From: Chlorella sorokiniana
Taxonomy: Eukaryota > Chlorophyta > Trebouxiophyceae > Chlorellales > Chlorellaceae
Direction: 5' to 3'
DNA: 64,000 bases
Assembly (NCBI GenBank): GCA_025917655.1
Contig: CP084613.1
Location: 4,032,001-4,096,000 of the forward strand
Positions 24,089-34,120 of the stretch are shown in pieces. The first letter of the stretch is position 1. The number at the start of each line of letters is the position of its first letter. The notes under the pieces are model-generated. The model was not told the origin of the DNA. It worked only from the letters and a program-made list of their open reading frames with translations, and did no database searches. The translations under genes were made by a program, and so were the position numbers.

Positions 24089-25050
24089 TCCGCAGCTGCC
24101 GCCGCCGCCGCCAGCGGAGCCGCCGCCGGAGCTGCCGCGGGGCTTGGCGCCGAGGCGGCCCAGGGCCACGCGCTGTGCCTGCTGCAGCGCCCACTGCACA
24201 AAGTCAGCGGCGGAGCGGCCGCCAGAGTAGTCGGCGGCGGCAATGCGGGTGCCATCTGGGTGCAGGAACTTGATGGTGGGGAAGCCTTGGATGTTGTACT
24301 GCAACAAGTTGAGCGAAGCGGAGGGCAGCGCACGCCTTGAGGGGGACGTCTGCCCCGGCGCTGCTGACAGCAGCGGCAGCACGCATCCACAGCAGAAGCA
24401 GCAGCAGCGGGCGGGAAGAGGTTGAAGGGGGCTCGGCCCACCCAATATGCTGCTCATACCTGGCCGCCCAGCTCACGGTGAGCGTCTGCATCCACGGCTG
24501 CGACGGTGAGGATGCCTTTGAGCGCCTTTGCGGCGCGTTCCCTGCAGGCAGGCAAGGGGAGGGCGTGTGCCAAGGGGCAGAGAGCTTGGACAGCACACTA
24601 CTGGCGCACAGGCCGCTGGCGGGCTCACCACTCGGGCGCTAGTCGTTGACAGTGCCCACACCTGCAGCATGATCGATGGCGACATGGGCAGGTCAACCCA
24701 GCAGCACGCAAGGGCAGGCGGGACGGGGCGGCACAGACAGCGACAGCGCCAGGGCGCTCGGACCCTCCCAAAGCGACCGATGCAGCGGCCCGGCAGAGAC
24801 ATCAGGCGAGACGCCTTGTAAAGTCCGTATTATGCAGCCCACCGGCCAACGACAGGACGGCATTGCCTGGCTTCAATGACTGGGCTGCAGCGGCTCACCA
24901 GGGCGCGTAAAACTCCACAAGGGCAGGCCCGGCAGTGAGCTTCTGCTTAAAATTGTCGGCAGTCAGGACAACAACATCCGAGTTGCTTTCGTACAGTGCG
25001 GCCGCCCCGCCGGCCCAGGCCAATCCCAACAGCAGAACAGCCAGCCGCAT
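21806..25050 (-). CDS. P5-type protein disulfide isomerase (PDIA6/plant PDIL2-like)
   Basis: Ten exons: 25050-24899, 24661-24629, 24541-24460, 24298-23966, 23766-23625, 23401-23274, 23011-22847, 22659-22558, 22339-22228, 22018-21806; about 487 residues. A signal peptide leads into two thioredoxin domains, each with the CGHC redox centre (YAPWCGHCQRLAPEW split over three exons; FYAPWCGHCKALKPAW). Each has the partner strand GFPTIKF. The P5 C-terminal domain follows, with QLCLLAFLPHILDSQAAG, FSYLWAEGG, YPALVAYSP and the acidic tail (EEEFDLADLM). It forms and reshuffles disulfides in the ER. A Gly-rich linker with a ten-Gly run joins the two thioredoxin domains. No KDEL/HDEL retention signal is seen; the tail ends in FFRAPP. 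One-base deficits lie at 22557-22561 and 22316-22319. Confidence 0.95.
24054..24088 (-). repeat. GGC/GCC trinucleotide run coding poly-glycine
   Basis: About eleven GCC units on the plus strand encode the Gly run in the linker between the two thioredoxin domains of the PDI gene. Confidence 0.85.
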
Positions 25051-25147
25051 TGCGATCAATAAATCATCTGGGTGTCTCGGAGCAAGGAGTGGGAGTTCAG
25101 CGACGTGCTGCCACGAAGGCGCAAAGCAGGCAGCACCGTGATATCTG

Positions 25148-25438
25148 ATGTGCACCTGTTCGCCTTCGATCCCTCCACTTGGGACCCTTCTAGACTGTTA
25201 TTGTAAGGTCAAGCTCCAGCTCGAAGGTGTCGGCCGCCAGCTTCAAGATAGGTTGCCAGCGCCCAACTTTGTGTACGAGGTTCCAGGTTTCTTGCGCCCA
25301 CGTGCTTACGATCGCATTTGTGACGAAGTTGGCGTGGTTCCGGTCCTCGGCAGCGGCTTTGCACCTACTCTCGTAGGTAAGGCGCTTCCTTTCATCCTTA
25401 TCTCTTTATCTTCGCGTGGAAAACAAGGAGTGATTTAG
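25148..25438 (+). other. Open frame of doubtful status upstream of the tandem paralogs
   Basis: A 96-codon open frame covers most of the gap between the PDI start and GAF/TM copy A. Part of it looks protein-like (FVYEVPGFLRPRAYDRICDE) and ends before a possible donor at about 25374 (CTC|gtaggt). The stretch is clearly richer in A and T than its neighbours. It could be a 5' exon of copy A, a gene remnant, or chance. I do not recognise it. The rest of 25051-25694 must also hold the promoters of the divergent PDI gene and copy A. Confidence 0.25.
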
Positions 25439-25694
25439 TAATATTATAAGATTATCTCAATAGCCGGCCTCCGAGGGAAGCCTGCTCAGGTTTGTGCCGC
25501 CCCTCGCCCTGGACTCCCGTCGGCCTTCGTTCCCTGCTCTTCTTGGTACGTTTCGAGCGACCATCGCGTGGAGAAAGGAAAGCGAGATCGGCGAACCACT
25601 GCAGGACTCCGCAGACCGTGGCGGCGGCCACTTGCCCCTGCACATTACGGGTGCTGTGCTTGCGCCTCTGCGGCTGTGCAAGACAATCCTCGGC

Positions 25695-28243
25695 ATGGCT
25701 GCGGCGGCGGCGCACAGTGTACAGCTGCTGGCGGATGTGATAGCGCTGGAGTTCAGCCAAAGCCTGACGAGCGAGCAATGCGCGGGCGCGCTGCGCAGGC
25801 TGCTGCCCGGCCTCCAGTATCTCAGGTGTGCGCCGCTGGTGGTATCTGTGCCTTGGCCGACACCAACAGCTCGATCTGTGTGCGTGGCTTCACCCGGAAT
25901 GAGTTCTTTCCCTCCATGTGCAGCATTGCGGTGACCAACCCCGCCCAGCCCGCCAGCATCGTGGCCTCCGCCAACTGCGCCGTCCCAGGGCCCACCACCC
26001 TCCACCTGCACGATGCGACGAGCTGCGCGGCGGGGCTGGCGCTGGCACGCGGCGAGCCGCTGCAGGCCAGCCTGGCGGGGGAGGCGCCTGAAGCGGTGCA
26101 CGCATGGACGGATGTGCAGCAGATGGCGGCGGCGGCACCAGCGGTGACCCACCTGCTGTGCGTGCCGTTTGGTGCGAACCACGACAGCAGTGACTGCATT
26201 AGCGACGGCGGGGAGGAGACCAGATGCCCGCAGCATGCACCTGTGGGCAGCGGTTGCGGCGCACTGATGTTTGGCCTGGCGCAGCAGCCAAGGCTCAGCG
26301 AGCGCCAGGCAGCGCTGCTTGCCAGGCTGGCGCGCAGCCTGCCTGCCCCCATGGCCCGCCTCTCGGGCGATGCCCTGGCGTTTGTCAACTTCGCCACCGG
26401 CAACGTGGCGCGCTGCAGCTGCTGCTGCGACGGCGACAGCGAGGGCGAGGAGGGTGGCGGGGAGCCAGGCAGCCCGTGCGGCGACGGCCGACGGTCGGGC
26501 GGTGGCGGCGGCGTGGGGCCCAGCCAGGCCGTGCCAGTGCCGGCGGCTGTCACACCCGCGTTGCAGATCGAGGATGGAGCAGAATGTAGCCGCCAGCAAG
26601 GTGCTTTGCGCGACCAACTTCGCGGCAAAGGCAGCAAACAAGCGGCGGCGGCAGCACAGCAGCCAGAGCCTGTCAGCCTCCCGCAGCATCCTGCCCCCTG
26701 GTTGGTAAGCTCTGCCTGCCTGCCCGCTGTGCCCCCTTGCAAATGGCAGGAAGAGGTTCTTTTCAGATTGTGAGAAGTCTTCATCGTCTCAAAGAACCAT
26801 GCCAGGCCTGGCTGCTCGCCTGCCTGAACCTGAGTGACAGCATGCTGTGCTGCAGGCGGCCACGAGCACCGCTTCAGCAAGGCGGCGCTGGCTGCGGCGG
26901 GGAGGGAGGCGCCGCCACCGCCCAGCACCCGCTCACCCTTGCCTTCCGCTCGCCGCTGGTGGAGGGGGAGTACGCGGAGTGGGCTGCTAGCACACAGAAG
27001 AAGGTACCACCATTCACCCCCACAGCTGACTCCCGCTCCTCGTTGCCGCGCGTGGCTGAGGTGCCGCTTTTGCCTGCCCGGCTGCGGCCTCCTTGTCCCC
27101 CTCTGCAGCAAGGCGACACACTGGCGTTGCTGCTGCTCCTGGCCGCCCTGCTGCTGGTGGCATTTGTGCGGCCGTACCGCCTGCTGGGCCACGCTCAAGG
27201 CAGCTTGGTCCTGGGCCTGGGCGCTGTGCTGCCCCTCGCCTTCACCTGCCTCAGCCGCCCCGCATACATGCGTGAGCGGCGCCAGCGCCAGGGGCCTGCC
27301 CCGTGTGGGGGTGGCCCATGCTGCCACGCCTGCCTGCCTCTCGCGCCGGGATGCAAAGTGCCAGCCTGGCGCCGCTGCCCAGCCTGCCCTTTCAACCTGC
27401 GCCCGCTCCCCCACATGCAGCTGTGCGCGCGTGGCTGGTGGCTGCCTTTCGCCTCGCCGTCATCTCGTTGATCAACATGGCCTGCCTCAGTGCCTACCAG
27501 GTGATCCCTGCCTGCTTGGTGTCCAAGCCTGTGTGAACATGCCCCTGTATGTACGCGCTCCCAGAGTTGAGTCAGCACGGTGCATCGGCGGTATGCACTG
27601 CGCTGGCAACACGCTGCCGCTTGCCCCGTCGCTGCAGGCACACCAGGCCGGGGACCACGCGCAGCAGTGGCTCACCTTCTGGCGCCTGACTGGCGCGGAG
27701 AGCCTGTGCGTCACCGCGCTTGGGTTCAGGGTGAGCCTGTGCTGCTGCCAGCTGGGCTCTGGCCTGCGGGCGGGGATCCCAGGCCTCATTCCAGCACAGG
27801 GCTCAACATTGCAGCGTCGACCATGCGAGCCCGCTTGCCCAGCCAGCACGCCTGGTCCGTATCCATGTGTTGCCCGATGTGCCGCAGATGCAGCTGCAGC
27901 ACCACCTGCCGATGCAAGTGGTCGCGCTGGCGATCGTCGCCTGGAACCTGCCGCCGATGTGCTCGCAGGTATGCATGCACAGGCACTCCGCTTGGTTGCT
28001 GTTGGCTTGCACCCGCATCGCACGCGCTGGTATGCACGCTTTGGTCAGGTCATCTCGCAGGGCGCATCGTCCCCCTCTGCAGTGCTACCCAGGTGTGGAG
28101 GCGGGGTGTGCTTCCGCAGCAGCGCCGCAATGGCGGCGGTGTGCGGCTTCCTGCTGCCCACGCTGTGCCTGCGTCAGCTGGAGCAGCGCTCGCGCGCCCT
28201 GTTCGCCAGCCAGCTGCACGCCGCCGCTGCGCGCACGGCTTGA
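25695..28243 (+). CDS. GAF-like plus multi-pass membrane protein, tandem copy A
   Basis: Exons: 25695-26704 (start tentative), 26856-27003, 27109-27271, 27421-27501, 27638-27730, 27888-27968, 28083-28243. The N-terminal half begins with a helix (LLADVIALEFSQSLTSEQ). It continues into a GAF-like segment with ICALADTNSSICVR, THLLCVPFG and ALMFGLAQQPRLSERQAALL. The C-terminal half has about six membrane helices (such as ALLLLLAALLLVAFV and FRLAVISLINMACLSA) and ends AAMAAVCGFLLPTLCLRQLE. I do not know a named family; a membrane sensor is a reasonable guess only. Frame breaks: near 25826 (shared with copy B), and at G runs 26899-26902 and 28103-28106 where copy B has the intact frame. Confidence 0.65.
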
Positions 28244-29447
28244 ACCAGTTGTGTCCAAGCCGCCAGCGTTGCACGAGCAGAGCTCTCCCTTTTACCGCAC
28301 TGCCAGGAACCTTCACGCAGCTTTCCCCTTCCATCAGTGTGTCGTATATGCGCCATGCATGTTTACATAACCACCCTGCTCTTGCTACAATGTTCATCAT
28401 CACGACAACATCTCCCATGTATGCCAGCGATTCGCCTCTGCCACCTGCCTCTGCAGTGCGTGTGTCATGTGCCATGTTTCATCAGGCAATAAGCCATCCC
28501 CCTTGCTCGATAAAAAGTTCCCTGCCCCTCTTTTGTCCTGCTGCAAGTTCCCTGCTCCCTCTGTTGTTATGCCTTTGCACCCTGGACCCCTGCCTCGCTG
28601 GACCCTCCCGTGCCTGCCCTGAGCAGGTGCTGAGTGTGCACCACCGCTGCTCAACCACATCTCTTGTGTCGGCATTGCGTGTTTTGAGCGTGGCAAGTCT
28701 CTTCTTCTGCTGACTGTGAGCATGGACAGAGACCCAACAAGCGAGACTGCCACATGGAGATGTGCGGACAGGGAAACCCTGCGTTGCGGGCCGGCATGTG
28801 CGGCCACGCTGTGTCATTTGGTCGGTGCCTGGTCTTTGGGTGTTCCTCCCCGATTCATCCTTCTCATTGGCGTAAACCCACATTATATCTGGCCTTGACA
28901 GCGGGTGTGCCAATCAGTTGTCAGTGTAGCACAGCCTGCGGGAGCACTACACAACCTTTGAGCGCCGCATGCACTTCCTGCATTGTTCCAGCGCTTTTCA
29001 ATTGAGTTGCTCTGGAAGGAAACGAGGTCTTGGGAGCGCCTGCGGGACCAGAAGCGCAGCCTTGACCCCTTCAACTCAACCAGAGGCACCACTCGGCCGC
29101 TTCATGCGCTCTGTGGCTATGGATTGATCGGAAGTCGGAGCTGATGGAGCATTTACGCGTGCAGGTGAAACCTCCGGCTGCAGGGTTTGCTGTTTTTTAA
29201 CGACCGTTTCTCTGCGCTCATGGCACATTGTTTGTTTTTTGGCCTCACTGGCACATTATCCGAAAAAGGGGACGGGGCTTTGGGCCGAAAGAGGGCGCAT
29301 CACACATCTGCTGTTTCTATATGGGCGTGCTGGGAGACCGGAAGAGCAAAGGGAAACATTGCACTCAAAGCTGCCGGGAGAACACGATGGGCGCTGCCAA
29401 CCCTTCCAAGGCAGCCGCCACCGCCACGCTGCAAGACGCCCAGCCGT
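28244..29447. other. Intergenic between tandem copies A and B
   Basis: Contains the 3' untranslated region of copy A and the 5' region of copy B. No conserved coding frame is seen. An in-frame ATG for another frame of copy B lies at 29388. Confidence 0.5.
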
Positions 29448-32424
29448 ATGTCCTACCTGCCGCAGGCTGCGCCCCAGCCAGTGCGCGCGGTCACCCAGCG
29501 TCTACAGCTGCTGGCGGATGTGATAGCGCTGGAGTTCAGCCAAAGCCTGACGAGCGAGCAGTGCGCGGGCGCGCTGCGCAGGCTGCTGCCCGGCCTCCAG
29601 TATCTCAGGTGTGCGCCGCTGCTGGTATCTGTGCCTTAGCCGACACCAACAGCTCGATCTGTGTGCGTAGTTTAACCCGGAATGAGTGCTGTCCCTCCAT
29701 GTGCAGCATTGCGGTGACCAACCCCGCCCAGCCCGCCAGCATCGTGGCCTCCGCCAACTGCGCCGCCCCAGGGCCCACCACCCTCCACCTGCACGACGCG
29801 ACGAGCTGCGCGGCGGGGCTGGCGCTGGCACGCGGCGAGCCGCTGCAGGCCAGCCTGGCGGGGGAGGCGCCTGAAGCGGGGCACGCATGGACGGATGTGC
29901 AGCAGATGGCGGTGGCGGCACCCGCAGTGACACACCTGCTGTGCGTCCCGTTTGCCGCGAGCCACGATAGCAGTGAGCGCAGCAGCGCCCACACCTGTGA
30001 GCTTCACGGAAGCGACAGCGGAGCGCTGCTGTTTGGGTTTTCAAGCTCACCGAAAATTGACGACAGGCATGGCCGGGGGCGGCGGCGCGCGCGGGCGCGC
30101 CTGACTGCTGGTTGGTTGCCCTGTCGGCTGCACCGGAGCCTCTGATGCTGTAGCGAATGTTCCTGCGTCTGGAGTCATATGCCTCATGTGCAGAGAGACG
30201 CGTGCCTCCTGATGCTGCAGGCGTGGCGCCATGCTGGCGCTGCTGGCGCGCAGCCTGCCTGCCCCCATGGCCCGCCTCTCGGGCGATGCCCTGGCGCTTG
30301 TCAACTTCGCCACCGGCAACGTGGCGCGCTGCAGCTGCTGCTGCGACGGCGACAGCGAGGGCGAGGAGGTTGGCGGGGAGCCCGGCAGCCCGTGCAGCGA
30401 CGACCGTCGCCCAGGCGGTGGCGGCGGTGCGGGCCCCAGCCAGGCCCTGCTCGTGCCGAACGCAGCAGCTCCCGCTGATGGCACCGCTGATGGTACCGCT
30501 GATGAGGACTCCCAGGCCCCAGCTCCCGCCCGCCCGACAAACCCAGCGGCAGCCAGGCCGCTGCGGCGGCAGCTGCCGCACCGCGGGCCGCTCTTGGGGG
30601 GCTGGCGGCGCTGCAGGGGGCACGCATGCCCGACCAGGCCCCCGCCGCTTCAGCAAGGCGGCGCTGGCTGCGGCGGGGGAGGGAGGCGCCGCCACCGCCC
30701 AGCACCCGCTCTCCCTTGCCTTCCGCTCGCCGCTGGTGGAGGGGGAGTACAGAGAGTGGGCTGCGCATTACCACCGCAAGGCAAGGACGCCCTCCTCACT
30801 GCTGGCATTGCTGAGGGCTGGACAGCCTCGCGTGTTACTGCCTCGCAGCATTTTCCGCACCTGCGCCCCCTCACCCCCGCCCCACCCCACCACACCACAC
30901 ACACACACACGTACACTTGTTCATCCGTGCAGGCAGACGTCCTCTTCTCCCTGCTGCTGGTCATGGCCCTCTTCATCGTCAGCTGCGTGCGGGTGAGGCG
31001 CCTGTAACGCCGCCCATTGGCGCTCTCTACCCGCGCCCGTGCCTTCCAGCCGGCAGCAGCTTCTTTGCTTGTGTTGCGGTCTGTCAGAGGAAATCATTGC
31101 TTCCATTTGGTCCCTCCTTGGCCTGCACCCTGCAACCTGTGCTTGGCCAGGAAGCTGCCGCCCCAAGCCCGTTGCCGCCGCCCTCCCCCAAACAACAGAA
31201 CAACAGAAGAGAAACACACGTGCACCACACACACCACTACTGCCACCACCCAAACCCAAGTAACCACCCCCCCCCCCCCACACACACACACACATCCTCG
31301 CACCCACAGCATCACGCCCCCCCCCCACCCCCACCACCCCGCAGCCTTACAAGCTGGCCGACCTGGCCCCCACGAGCAGCCTGGCTGTGGGCATGCTGCT
31401 GCCCCTGGCGCTGTGCTGGCACGTGGGCGCGCGCAGCGCGGCTTGGCGAGAGCGCCTGGTGGCGGCCACGCGCCTGTACCTGGTGGCCTTCATCAACCTC
31501 GTCTCCCTGTGCACCTACAAGGTTGGGCGGTCGCGGGGACGGTGGCGGCGGCGGTGGCAGCCGAGCAGAACGGCCTCCTCGGCCGTGCGGCGGCCAGCAC
31601 GGAGGGGCGGCCGGGCGGGCGGGGCTGCTGCGCGTGGTCCAGCGGGGTTAGATGGTATGCGCGTGTTGCTGATTGTTGGGCGTGAGAACGGCTTTGCTGC
31701 GGGCGCCGGTGTCATGCATTGGGCTCACACGCTGCCTGGCTGCCTCCTGGGGACCCCTCGCGTGCAGGCCCACCTTCTCCCGACTCCGCGCAGCAGTGGG
31801 GTACCTTTTGGATGCTGACCGGCGCGGAGAGCCTGTGCGTCACGGCGCTCGGCCTGCCGGTGAGGGCCTCAGCTGCGGAGCCGCACTCCCGGCGCTCGGC
31901 CTGCCTCTGTCTGCGCTTTGAAGCCACCTGCTGCTGTCGTTGGCCGCCGCCGCTGCTGGCCCACCTCTGCCCCTCTCGCACCTCCCCACCCGCCCCCACA
32001 GATCCGCATGAAGCTGCACCTGCCGCTGCAGTGCGCCGCCATGGGCGCTGCTGTGTGGAACATGCCTCGCATGTGTTCCGAGGTGTGCTGGGCTGCACTG
32101 CAAGCGGGCGGGCAGTGCCAGGCTGTGTGTCGCGTCTGGTCAATGTCCGCTGCGCCTGCGCCTGCGCCTTCGTTGCCGTGCCGCTTGAGCTGCTTATGTA
32201 AAGTGAGCTTTCGTGATGGCCCGCCGCAGCTTCTGATGTGCTGGCCCCCGCTGCCGCTGCAGTGCTACCCAGACACCAGTGCTGGGGTGTGCTTCCGCAG
32301 CAGCGTCGCCATGGCCGCGGTCTGCGGCTTCCTGCTGCCCACGCTGTGCCTGCGCCAGCTGGAGCAGCGCTCGCGCGCCGGATTCGCCAGCCGGCTGCGC
32401 GCCGCCGCTGCGCGCCTGGCATGA
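29448..32424 (+). CDS. GAF-like plus multi-pass membrane protein, tandem copy B
   Basis: Exons: 29448-30066, 30221-30780, 30933-30992, 31345-31521, 31794-31859, 32002-32082, 32263-32424. The start MSYLPQAAPQPVRAVTQ keeps the frame of the shared helix LLADVIALEF. Exon 1 is almost identical to copy A. The membrane half is clearly diverged (SLLLVMALFIVSCVR, SSLAVGMLLPLALC, LVAFINLVSLCTY), and the last exon is again very similar (MAAVCGFLLPTLCLRQLEQ). Two introns begin with GC: 30067-30220 (GACAG|gcatgg) and 30781-30932 (CGCAAG|gcaagg). The frame changes once near 29610 between LPGLQYLR and ICALADT, as in copy A. Function is unknown. Confidence 0.65.
30888..30910. repeat. CA microsatellite in a copy B intron
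   Basis: CA repeat just before the acceptor at 30932 in the second intron of copy B. Confidence 0.85.
31266..31295. repeat. Poly-C followed by CA microsatellite in a copy B intron
   Basis: A run of C followed by CA repeats in the intron 30993-31344, which copy A lacks. Confidence 0.9.
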
Positions 32425-34061
32425 TGGATCGGCACGCCTGCCTGCCGTCTGGACAGCAGAGGCAGGCGACGATGGCCGCCGGGGCATGCGCTCTGTGCCA
32501 GGAGTAGCAGAGCTCATGCTGTATGGCAGCTCGCTACCTACGTGACCACACAATCGTCCTGCAAGCATTGAGCTGACGCTGCTGACGTTTGCACGCGTCA
32601 GCGCACGGGGCAGGAGTACGATTTGCGCTTGAATCATCATGCTCCCACCTTGATCCTTCCCAACAGAAGCCATGCACGCCCATTTTCTCACTAACCACCA
32701 GCAGAAACCAAGCCGGGCTCCCTTCCCACCGTGACCATGGGCCCTTGTCATTACCTCTCCCTTGCATGCCTTGCGTCACTGCGCTGTAGCCGCCCTCTGC
32801 TGTCGTGGCGCGCACCTGTACCTGCCAAGTGAACCTGGTTCCTCTTTTGTGCCCATCCCTTGCCCATTCATGCTGACCCGCGCGAACAGCTCCACTAGCT
32901 ACTCACTCAGTACCCCCACGACCAGCCCAACCATCATGTTGCTCTGATGCTGACCGCTTGCTCCTCGTTGTGTCATTTTGGCCGTGATGCCCTGTGCCTG
33001 CCTGCCTACTCCTGCCTGCAACCCTGTATGCTTACAGAGACAACGCCAGGCTCATGATGTCTCACAAATCGACGCTGCCCGACCTCGCGGTGAAGCCGCC
33101 CACCCGGGCGCCGCTGGCATTGCCGCAGCACCGTGCCGTGTCTGCTGCACTTCCCGGGCAACCAGCTGCGCCAGCCCCGTGACTGCACTTTCTTCAGCTT
33201 GGACTTGCGCTGCAGTCCCGGTTGCAAACCAAGTCACTGGCCAGTGTCGATACCCAGGGTTTTTGCAGGTTCAGGTAAAGGTTGGATACCCACTCCTGCA
33301 TGGCAAAATACCGGTTCCGCTCAGAGAACGGCCGGCATTGAAGCGCCGTTTGCCACGCCGCCCGCGCTCCTGTACCTGCATTGGACATAACCCCAAGACA
33401 GGCGCCACCGTCACTTTTACGTAATGAGGCTGCGCTCCTGAGGCCATGTTCGTGCCTTTGCACGCTGAGAACAGTCACAGTCTGGGCCCCTTGTTGAAAG
33501 AGCAGATTTATGCTCACAGAAACGCCGCTCTTTGGGCAGGGGCATGTTGGGTGGGGTGCCCAGAGGTGGCTGCCACCTGAGCGCCGCCACTGGCCACCTT
33601 TGCACGACTGAATGCTGACCTCAAGAAGCAATTGCATCAAGTTACACTGGTAGCAGCGTCATGGAGGAGGTTTTCTTCTCTGGGGACAGAAGGTGTAGAG
33701 CAAAATAGAAGGAGAAGCCTGGCTGGCGGGCAGCATCAAGGCTGACAAGGGGGTGAGGAGCACAACGCTGCAGCACAGCAGGGCATACAAGCACTCGCGT
33801 CAGCAAGTGCACCCGAATCATGCTGACGCCCGAGGCATGAGCGAAAACATGGCGTAATGCCGGCGCGCACAGCCAAGCACGGCCGGCAGCTGGCGCGGTG
33901 CAGAGGCCATAGCAACGGTTGCTGTTCACGACTCCAAGATGGCACTCAGTCGCGGGAACCGAAGATGCTGCCAAGCGCGCTCTGCAAACAGCCAAACCGG
34001 GGCATGCACAGTCAGTCGGTGCTTGCTGGCTGGGGTGCAAAACCCTGAGCGCTCTCCAGCC
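32425..34061. other. Long intergenic stretch, no gene seen
   Basis: Short open frames occur on both strands, but none has paired splice sites, conserved motifs or consistent phase. It includes the 3' end of copy B and the 3' region of the thylakoid protein gene. Confidence 0.5.
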
Positions 34062-34120
34062 TCAGCTTGCCAGAGGTGTCTGGCTCTTCAGCCTCAGCTT
34101 GCCAGAGGTGTCTGATGCGG
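34057..34120 (-). repeat. 32-base tandem duplication at the 3' end of the thylakoid protein
   Basis: The string cagcctcagcttgccagagg recurs 32 bases later. Because 32 is not a multiple of three, the second unit is read in another frame. As sequenced, the in-frame stop is at 34062. A unit of 33 would extend the reading frame to 34012. Confidence 0.85.

Larger units (their letters stand above)
25712..32424 (+). repeat. Tandem segmental gene duplication
   Basis: Homology between the copies begins abruptly at tacagctgctggcggatgtg (about 25718 and 29508) and runs to their final exons at 28243 and 32424. The sequences before that point are unrelated. Identity is very high over the first 500 bases and in the last exon, and low in the membrane exons between. 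Confidence 0.85.

Noticed and set aside
25826-25870. A 44-base intron after LPGLQYLR in both GAF/TM copies
   Set aside because: The borders are gt and ag in both copies, but the length is below the introns seen here and it would delete the natural-looking ICALADTN segment. I left the frame change unresolved.
25822-27414. A 530-codon minus-strand open frame across copy A
   Set aside because: It is the antisense shadow of a GC-rich coding region. It crosses introns of the plus-strand gene and has no motifs of its own.
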